DNA of 6,505 nucleotides from Candidatus Hydrogenedentota bacterium (GTDB lineage Bacteria > Hydrogenedentota > Hydrogenedentia > Hydrogenedentales > SLHB01). Numbering within the stretch: the first letter of the stretch is position 1; each line of letters starts with the position of its first letter. A program made the position numbers and the translations under genes. Below the pieces are notes generated by a model. It saw only the letters and a list, made by a program, of their open reading frames with translations, was not told where the DNA came from and did not search any database. This document shows, piece after piece, positions 1 through 4,492 of this stretch. Location: contig JAKJDA010000174.1 in assembly GCA_022706165.1 (NCBI GenBank), positions 1 through 6,505 on the forward strand, in the 5' to 3' direction.

Positions 1-697
1 CCCCGCCATTCGCGGAAGCGCGATTGCCGATAAACAAGCAATTTTCAAGCGTTATCGTTCCCGACTGCGCCCGTATCGCTCCGCCGGACACGGCCTCGTT
101 GCGCACAAATTCGCACCCTCGCACGATCAGCGTCGCTTCGCGACTGTACAGGGCCCCGCCATCGCCCACGGCTTCGTTATCCGAAAATATGCACCTATTG
201 ACGGTCATGGATATGCCGACCGCCAGCAAGCCTCCGCCATGACGCTCGGTTGCGGGGGATCCATCCGCCATCCCCCCCCGTATCCGAAAACCGTCCAGCA
301 CGGCCCCCTCCGCTCCGATGACTGCGTGAAAGGCCGGACGGCCTCCACGCGCCCGCGCAGCGTCAATTATCGTGGGATAGCGATCCCCGTCTCGGGCTTC
401 TCGCGCCGTCTCCAGCCCTAGAAAGCCTCCATACACAGAAACGCCTTGCCGCAGCACGAGCGATCCTGAAATGACGTTGCGAGCCTCTCCATACACGCCG
501 GAAACCACCCATACCTCATCCCCAGGATGCTGTGCCGCCGCATCCACGCCATCCTGGATCGTAACGAAGGCCGTGTCCCACGACAAACCGTCATGCGGCC
601 CGCCTGTATTGGCATGATTGACATGCCAAACTGCGGCTTGGAGCGGCATTCCCCATAAGAGAAGCCCCAACACGAGGATCAGAAACACCGTCTTCAT
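1..697 (-). CDS. Secreted right-handed parallel beta-helix protein with Pmp-like repeats (partial, 3' end outside window)
   Basis: The minus-strand frame beginning with ATG at 697 stays open for 232 codons and leaves the window without a stop. Residues 1-21 form a signal peptide: MKT, a hydrophobic Leu/Val/Ile core, then PLQA before AVWHVN. Residues 36-50 (DGLSW, then a TIQDG motif) are the usual opening of secreted beta-helix proteins of the pectate-lyase/Pmp type. Later rungs such as GAVLDGFRIRGG (131-142) continue the fold. From residue 169 a repeat of about 25 residues appears: C-x-F-x-x-N-x-A followed by GGA or GG. It starts at C169, C195 and C220, with FSDN/GGAL, FVRN/GGAI and FIGN/GG. 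FxxN plus GGA(I/L/V) is the signature of chlamydial polymorphic membrane protein repeats. The protein is probably exported to the surface or medium; ligand and anchoring are unknown because the C-terminus is missing. The start is supported by an AGAAAGG ribosome site and an in-frame upstream stop at 734-736. Confidence -1.
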   Translation of the reverse strand, partial: MKTVFLILVLGLLLWGMPLQAAVWHVNHANTGGPHDGLSWDTAFVTIQDGVDAAAQHPGDEVWVVSGVYGEARNVISGSLVLRQGVSVYGGFLGLETAREARDGDRYPTIIDAARARGGRPAFHAVIGAEGAVLDGFRIRGGMADGSPATERHGGGLLAVGISMTVNRCIFSDNEAVGDGGALYSREATLIVRGCEFVRNEAVSGGAIRAQSGTITLENCLFIGNRASANGG

Positions 698-706
698 GGC
701 GACCAA

Positions 707-713
707 CCTTTCT
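707..713 (-). promoter_or_regulatory. Ribosome binding site of the beta-helix gene
   Basis: Read on the minus strand this is AGAAAGG, a purine-rich Shine-Dalgarno-like site ending 9 nt before ATG 697. It supports that start over the in-frame TTG at 706-704, which overlaps the spacer. The match to the anti-SD is moderate. Confidence -1.
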
Positions 714-942
714 GTGGTCCTGGAGCAAACGGCTCACCCACCTTGCGAGAAACGCCCGCAAAGACCCGGTAACCATTGCGCCTCGCCACCCAGCCTTGCT
801 GCATGTGGCCCTTCCCTGTCCGCACTTGCCTCGACATCCTCATCGTCCATCCCAGACAGCCAACAGCCTGCAAGCTTCCTGGCGTCTCACCTCGCCAGAC
901 ACCGCGCCAACCGAAAAGCATAATAATTTCTTGCCAACTTAG

Positions 943-972
943 AGGATAATATAAAATTTATTGATTTGTCAA
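943..972 (-). promoter_or_regulatory. Predicted sigma70-type promoter for the beta-helix gene
   Basis: On the minus strand a perfect -35 box TTGACA (972-967) is followed after 18 nt by TATCCT (948-943) as -10 box. An alternative -10, TATTAT, lies at a short 15-nt spacing. The spacer is almost pure A/T. The start of transcription would fall near 936, giving a leader of about 240 nt. The boxes are seen; their use is inferred. Confidence -1.
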
Positions 973-1026
973 CAGAAAACTGATGGCGTCCAAGCGTGTC
1001 TTCTGGAATTAACTTGAATTTTTCGC

Positions 1027-1055
1027 TTGAGGCGACGCACAGGGCGTAGTATACT
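1027..1055 (+). promoter_or_regulatory. Predicted sigma70-type promoter for the EF-G-like gene
   Basis: A -35 box TTGAGG (1027-1032) and a -10 box TATACT (1050-1055) are separated by exactly 17 nt, matching the housekeeping consensus at four and five of six bases. Transcription would start near 1062, giving a leader of about 103 nt before ATG 1165. The in-frame TTG that could extend the protein N-terminally is itself the first base triplet of this -35 box, which argues against translation from there. Confidence -1.
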
Positions 1056-1151
1056 TTGCGGTCTGTTCATGGGGCCCGGCGGGCTGCGTGCGTCCGATCG
1101 AGTGCGCGACGCTGGAGAGATTCGTATAGGTTCAAACGGAAGCGGCATAGT

Positions 1152-1157
1152 GGAGGG
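1152..1157 (+). promoter_or_regulatory. Ribosome binding site that fixes the EF-G-like start
   Basis: GGAGGG ends 7 nt before ATG 1165, an ideal Shine-Dalgarno spacing. No comparable site precedes the earlier in-frame ATG at 1069 or TTG at 1027, so this site decides the start. Confidence -1.
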
Positions 1158-1164
1158 ATTCCAG

Positions 1165-3201
1165 ATGGCCAGTGTGGATGCCAGCAAGGTGCGTAATTTC
1201 GGAGTTCTAGGACACGGCGGCACGGGGAAGACGACACTGATCGAACACATCCTCCACATGGCCGGGTTGACGAGTCGCATCGGCAGCGTAAACGACGGCA
1301 ACACCGTTGGGGATTATCTCGAAGAGGAAATTGCGCGCAAACAGACCATCGCCATGAAGCTGATGCACCTGGATTGGAAGGGTTCTCGCGTACACATCGT
1401 GGATCACCCGGGTTACGTGGATTTCCTTGGGGAAGTCGCGGCTTCGACGCCGTTGCTGGACGGTCTTGTGATCGTGGTCGACGCCACAACCGGCGTCCAG
1501 GTTGGCACGGACAATGCCTTCCGATATGCCGATGAACACCACACCCCGCGCGCTATTTTCGTCAACAAGCTCGACCGCGAACACACGAATTTCGACGAGG
1601 TCGTCGCAGGTCTCCAATCCGCATATGGCCAGCAGTGCGTGCCCCTCGTCATCCCGATCGGCGCAGGCGAAGGACTGCGCGGCGTCGTGAACATTCTCAA
1701 AGGCAGCGACCCCGCAGTGGCCGATCAGATCGAATCCCTCAAGGCCTCCATGGTCGATGTCGTGGCCGAATCGGACGACGCTCTCCTGGAAAAATACCTG
1801 GAATCGGGCGAACTTTCTCCCGAAGAGTTCGAACAAGGCCTGCGCGTCGGCATTAAATCGGGCAAAATCATCCCGATCGTCGCGGGAAGCGTGACAAAAA
1901 AGATTGGCATCTCCGAACTCATCGACTTGGTGGTGGAGTCTTTCCCGTCGCCTCTGGACCGCAAGGTCGTCGCCCGCAATCGCGCGAACGAGGAGGTCGA
2001 GATACAGGTATCCGCTGACGCCCCCTTCTTCGGTCAGGTGTTCCGCAGCATCGTCGACCCGTATGTAGGCCAATTGACCCTGTTCCGCGTCCTGTCCGGC
2101 ACGCTCCGCTCGGATTCCGATTTCTACAACGTCACGTCCAGCACCAAGGAGCGCAGCGGCAAGATTTTCATGCTGCGCGGCAAGGAGCAGGTGCAGGTGG
2201 AGGCGGTAGGCCCTGGCGACTTGGCCGCCATGACCAAACTGAAGAGCACGCATTTCGGCGACACGATCGCGGTCGCGGGCACGGAACTTCAGATGCCGAA
2301 GATCGTTTTGCCCGAGTCGATGGTCAAGCTGGCGATTTCGCCGAAATCTCGCGCGGACGAGGACAAAATCGGCGAGGCGCTCAACCGCATCGCCGAGGAA
2401 GACCCGACCTTCACCCACTACCGCGACACCGAGACGAACGAGCACGTCATCAAGGGCATGGGCGATCTGCAGCTCGATATTTTGCTCGACCGCATGAAGC
2501 GCAAATTTCACGTCGAAGCCGAGACCCGCACGCCCAAGGTGGCGTTCAAGGAAACCGTCAAAGGCAAGTCCGATGTGCAAGGCAAGCACAAGAAACAGTC
2601 GGGCGGTCACGGCCAGTACGGCGACGTTCATATTCGCATTTCTCCGAACGAGCGCGGTGGCGGGTACAAATTCGTCGACAGCATCGTCGGCGGCACAGTG
2701 CCCCGGCAGTACATCCCGCACGTGGACAAGGGTTGTCAGGAAGCCCTGTTGCGCGGCGTAATCGCCGGATTCCCGGTGGTGGACACCGTTGTCGAGTTGC
2801 ACTTCGGCTCGTACCACGACGTCGACTCTTCGGAAATGGCGTTCAAGATCGCTGCGTCGCTGGCCATCCAGAAGGGCGTGAAGGAGGCGAAACCCTGTAT
2901 CCTCGAACCGGTCATGGAAATCCAGGTGACGATTCCCGAGGAATTCATGGGCGACATCAACGGCGACCTCAACAGTCGTCGCGGCCGCATCTTGGGCATG
3001 GAACAGATTGGCGGCGGGCGTCAGCTCATCCGTGCGCTCGTCCCGGAATCGGAAGTGCTGCGATATTCGACGGATCTCCGCAGTAAAACCGGCGGCCGCG
3101 GAACCTACTCGCTGAAGTTCGACCACTACGAGGAAGTGCCCGAGCACATCGCGCAGGGCCTTGTCGCCGAATACGAACGCGCCCGCGCGGCAGGCGAATA
3201 G
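1165..3201 (+). CDS. fusA: Elongation factor G-like translational GTPase (EF-G2-type paralogue)
   Basis: This is a 678-residue protein with all five EF-G domains, close to the usual length of about 690. The G domain (about 9-265) shows G1 GHGGTGKT (16-23), G2 around T61 (KQTI), G3 DHPGY (80-84), G4 NKLD (134-137) and a G5-like GSV (241-243). Domain II covers about 285-375. Domain III (about 385-460) includes the GMGDLQLDI segment (431-439). Domain IV (about 460-585) carries GKHKKQSGGHGQYGDV (473-488) and the tip loop YHDVDSSE (550-557). Domain V ends near 670. Canonical EF-G has AHIDAGKT, RGITI and DTPGHVDF; the replacement of these by GHGGTGKT, RKQTI and DHPGYVDF is typical of the EF-G2/EF-G-like clade rather than the main fusA. 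Its likely role is ribosome-linked GTPase activity in translocation or an accessory step. It has its own promoter and terminator and no translation-gene neighbours such as rpsL, rpsG or tuf, which also suggests a stand-alone paralogue. The symbol denotes the family, not proof of the housekeeping copy. Confidence -1.
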   Translation: MASVDASKVRNFGVLGHGGTGKTTLIEHILHMAGLTSRIGSVNDGNTVGDYLEEEIARKQTIAMKLMHLDWKGSRVHIVDHPGYVDFLGEVAASTPLLDGLVIVVDATTGVQVGTDNAFRYADEHHTPRAIFVNKLDREHTNFDEVVAGLQSAYGQQCVPLVIPIGAGEGLRGVVNILKGSDPAVADQIESLKASMVDVVAESDDALLEKYLESGELSPEEFEQGLRVGIKSGKIIPIVAGSVTKKIGISELIDLVVESFPSPLDRKVVARNRANEEVEIQVSADAPFFGQVFRSIVDPYVGQLTLFRVLSGTLRSDSDFYNVTSSTKERSGKIFMLRGKEQVQVEAVGPGDLAAMTKLKSTHFGDTIAVAGTELQMPKIVLPESMVKLAISPKSRADEDKIGEALNRIAEEDPTFTHYRDTETNEHVIKGMGDLQLDILLDRMKRKFHVEAETRTPKVAFKETVKGKSDVQGKHKKQSGGHGQYGDVHIRISPNERGGGYKFVDSIVGGTVPRQYIPHVDKGCQEALLRGVIAGFPVVDTVVELHFGSYHDVDSSEMAFKIAASLAIQKGVKEAKPCILEPVMEIQVTIPEEFMGDINGDLNSRRGRILGMEQIGGGRQLIRALVPESEVLRYSTDLRSKTGGRGTYSLKFDHYEEVPEHIAQGLVAEYERARAAGE

Positions 3202-3237
3202 CGCTCCGCACAAAGAACAATCGGCTTTCTCCATCTG

Positions 3238-3264
3238 AAACGGGAGGCTCTCGCCTCCCGTTTT
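3238..3264 (+). terminator. Rho-independent terminator after the EF-G-like gene
   Basis: An 11-bp perfect stem, AAACGGGAGGC (3238-3248) with GCCTCCCGTTT (3253-3263), encloses a 4-nt TCTC loop and ends in TTTT. It begins 36 nt after the stop codon and closes the transcript before the PEP-CTERM control region. The T-run is short, but the stem is strong. Confidence -1.
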
Positions 3265-3469
3265 CGTTGCTCTCCTCCTTCTGCCCTTAAGATGACTTTA
3301 TGAGTAATTTAACTAACCAAACCAAGGATCAAATAGCTGTCTTTTTTGATAAATCATATTTCACGAATGACAATCCGACGGTATTCCCACGACACATTTT
3401 ACTGATCGCCACGCCGCAAAACATACACAACTCAATTATTATCAATATGTTACGATTTCCGTTCGCTGA
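3265..3469. other. AT-rich intergenic stretch upstream of the sigma54 promoter
   Basis: This stretch has no supported gene. It is much richer in A/T than the flanking coding DNA, as expected for a bendable enhancer region. An 84-codon open frame (3300-3554) crosses it, but lacks a ribosome site and a recognisable family and overlaps the sigma54 promoter. A short inverted repeat, AAAT-cat-ATTT (3351-3361), lies about 140 bp upstream of the predicted transcription start, where sigma54 activators often bind. Nothing confirms that it is a binding site. Confidence -1.
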
Positions 3470-3485
3470 TGGCACGCACATTGCT
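3470..3485 (+). promoter_or_regulatory. Sigma54 (RpoN) -24/-12 promoter for the PEP-CTERM gene
   Basis: TGGCACG (3470-3476), four nucleotides (CACA) and TTGCT (3481-3485) match the sigma54 consensus TGGCACG-N4-TTGCW at every defined base. The invariant GG (3471-3472) and GC (3483-3484) are separated by exactly 10 nt. Transcription would start near 3495, about 190 nt before the PEP-CTERM start codon and on the same strand. Sigma54 promoters need an ATP-dependent enhancer-binding activator. For PEP-CTERM genes in some exopolysaccharide-producing bacteria the known regulator is PrsR with its sensor kinase PrsK. Neither regulator gene is in this window, so that link is inferred. Confidence -1.
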
Positions 3486-3494
3486 TGTTATATG

Positions 3495-3682
3495 ACGGCT
3501 CAAGGAAACGTGGTCTGGTTTCCATGGGCAGACCAGAGCGTGAGAGGCGAATGAGTGTCACGGGGTAATCCCAGCCGATCTGGCTCAGTCGAAGGTATGC
3601 GTCGCTCCCGAAGTGTTGTGATGGGCCGCGACGAGAGCATTTAGAAACGAACGATGCACGACCGTGAAGGAGGATGGAAACG
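3495..3682 (+). other. Long, potentially structured 5' leader of the PEP-CTERM gene
   Basis: This is the untranslated stretch predicted between the sigma54 start site and ATG 3683. Visible inverted repeats are TGGTCTG/CAGACCA (3511-3517 and 3529-3535, 11-nt loop), AGCC/GGCT (3573-3576 and 3582-3585, 5-nt loop), and a longer hairpin CGTCGC/GCGACG (3600-3605 and 3628-3633) with CCC/GGG pairing inside and ATGC/GCAT outside. I do not recognise a known riboswitch class. The leader may control translation or mRNA stability, or the pairings may be chance in GC-rich DNA. Confidence -1.
3667..3673 (+). promoter_or_regulatory. Ribosome binding site that fixes the PEP-CTERM gene start
   Basis: AAGGAGG abuts an in-frame ATG at 3674 with no spacing but lies 9 nt before the ATG at 3683. 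Proper spacing therefore selects 3683, giving MKRTVSLL as the N-terminus, which also makes a normal signal peptide. Confidence -1.
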
Positions 3683-4396
3683 ATGAAACGCACAGTGAGT
3701 TTGTTGGCGCTACTGCTGGTCATGGCTTTGCCGGCGATGGCTTTGCCTATCCCGAGTGAACCGTGGTATGACCCCATCACTCATCCGGCGCAATCGAACG
3801 CCGAGTTGAACCTGTACCAGATTGTGAATCTGCTCTATGGAACGTCGTATACATCCAACGCCGCGATGGAGTTCGCCGCGATTAGCAGCTCAATCTTCTC
3901 GGGCCAGCAGACGCTCGTCGCGGAAGCTAAATACGCCGGCCACAACCCGCAGGAAATGGGCTGGTATCAGCCCGTAGGCGCGGGCCCCGTCACCACGTAC
4001 ACCCCCTTGCTTTCCGTCTCCGGCAAAGGCGTGGCGGGTTTTCCGGGCAACACCCTGTCGGGAACCCTGTCCAGCACGTTCAATCCCGCGGGACCGTTTG
4101 GGTTCTATTTGGAATCCCCCCAGAATAGCGGCAACAACTTCTATTCCGAATCGTGGCGCAATGCGGGCGCAGACCACCTGGTGATATACGATCTGGGAAC
4201 GCTGGTCGGCGCGCCGTATGCGAACCGGTACCTGTTGGGATGGGAAGATGTACCCTATTCGCAGGCTGACAAGGATTACAACGACCTGGTGGTGGAACTG
4301 ACAAGCGTGGTTCCGGAACCGGCTTCGATGCTCTTGCTGGGCCTTGGCATCGCGGGCATGGTCGTGCGGAAGCGTTTCCGCGCACAGACGGCTTAA
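3683..4396 (+). CDS. Exported DUF4114-like protein with PEP-CTERM sorting signal
   Basis: This 237-residue protein has a complete exosortase-substrate layout. Residues 1-20 are a signal peptide: MKRT, a Leu-rich core, and PAMA before LPIPS. The mature part is acidic to neutral, Gly/Ser/Tyr/Asn-rich and cysteine-free. Near the C-terminus GWEDVP (186-191) and DKDYNDLVVEL (196-206) form the D-x-D-Y-N-D-L-V signature of DUF4114 domains, probably metal-binding. The tail is a standard PEP-CTERM signal: VPEP (210-213), a hydrophobic helix (about 216-228), then RKR (229-231). In this family an exosortase recognises PEP and transfers the protein to the cell surface or exopolysaccharide matrix. No exosortase gene is in the window. 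The gene stands alone between a sigma54 promoter with a long leader and a strong terminator, pointing to tight regulation of a matrix or floc-associated protein. Its exact function is not known. Confidence -1.
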   Translation: MKRTVSLLALLLVMALPAMALPIPSEPWYDPITHPAQSNAELNLYQIVNLLYGTSYTSNAAMEFAAISSSIFSGQQTLVAEAKYAGHNPQEMGWYQPVGAGPVTTYTPLLSVSGKGVAGFPGNTLSGTLSSTFNPAGPFGFYLESPQNSGNNFYSESWRNAGADHLVIYDLGTLVGAPYANRYLLGWEDVPYSQADKDYNDLVVELTSVVPEPASMLLLGLGIAGMVVRKRFRAQTA

Positions 4397-4419
4397 TCCA
4401 ACGACGCAGAAAAAATATC

Positions 4420-4450
4420 CGCGGCCGGATTCGTCCGGCCGCGTTTTTTT
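4420..4450. terminator. Strong terminator, probably bidirectional, between convergent genes
   Basis: A perfect 10-bp stem, CGCGGCCGGA (4420-4429) with TCCGGCCGCG (4434-4443), is capped by the very stable UUCG tetraloop. Seven T follow (4444-4450) for the plus-strand PEP-CTERM transcript. On the other side, six A (4410-4415) give a U-run four bases after the stem for the convergent minus-strand gene, whose stop codon is about 40 nt away, so the hairpin can serve both genes. The plus-strand function is the more certain. Confidence -1.
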
Positions 4451-4492
4451 ATTGCGTAGCGCCGAGAACGGCGTCGGCTGTATCCGTACGAA

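Larger units (their letters stand above)
698..1164. other. Divergent intergenic regulatory region
   Basis: This region lies between the divergently transcribed beta-helix and EF-G-like genes, and no convincing coding region is seen in it. The part nearest the beta-helix gene (about 698-920) is GC-rich. On the minus strand it would form two hairpins in the leader: CTGGCG/CGCCAG (plus-strand 879-884 and 893-898, 8-nt loop), and near 745-767 a 7-bp stem CTTTGCG/CGCAAGG with one G-U pair. Positions about 918-1023 are strikingly AT-rich and hold the minus-strand promoter. TTGATTTGTCAA (961-972) contains a small TTGA/TCAA inverted repeat overlapping the -35 box, which could be an operator, but this is weak. 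The plus-strand promoter follows at 1027-1055, leaving a leader of about 100 nt before the EF-G-like start. Confidence -1.

Noticed and set aside
724..740. A sigma54-like sequence on the minus strand just before the beta-helix start (GGG...TTTGCT)
   Set aside because: The GG-to-GC spacing of 10 nt can be met and the -12 part is good, but the -24 part lacks the CAC core and the predicted start would leave only about 16 nt of leader. A consensus TTGACA promoter further upstream is the better candidate.
418..923. Several frames of 60-100 codons over the 3' half of the intergenic region and the beta-helix gene
   Set aside because: They overlap the signal-peptide-bearing beta-helix frame in other phases, lack ribosome sites and show no domain.
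1034..1050. GACGCACAGGGC, which resembles the start of a cyclic-di-GMP-I (GEMM) riboswitch
   Set aside because: The rest of the motif, including the GNRA hairpin and the GACGCAAAGCC segment, does not follow, and the match sits in the promoter spacer upstream of the predicted transcript start.
1207..3234. A 675-codon open frame on the minus strand opposite the EF-G-like gene
   Set aside because: It lies almost wholly antisense to a clearly homologous EF-G gene. Its translation is rich in Arg, His, Asp and Val with no recognisable domain. Long antisense frames are expected where a high-GC codon bias suppresses stops.
3300..3554. An 84-codon plus-strand frame in the AT-rich gap
   Set aside because: It has no ribosome binding site and no recognisable motif or signal, its composition changes abruptly part way, and the sigma54 promoter and predicted transcript start lie inside it.
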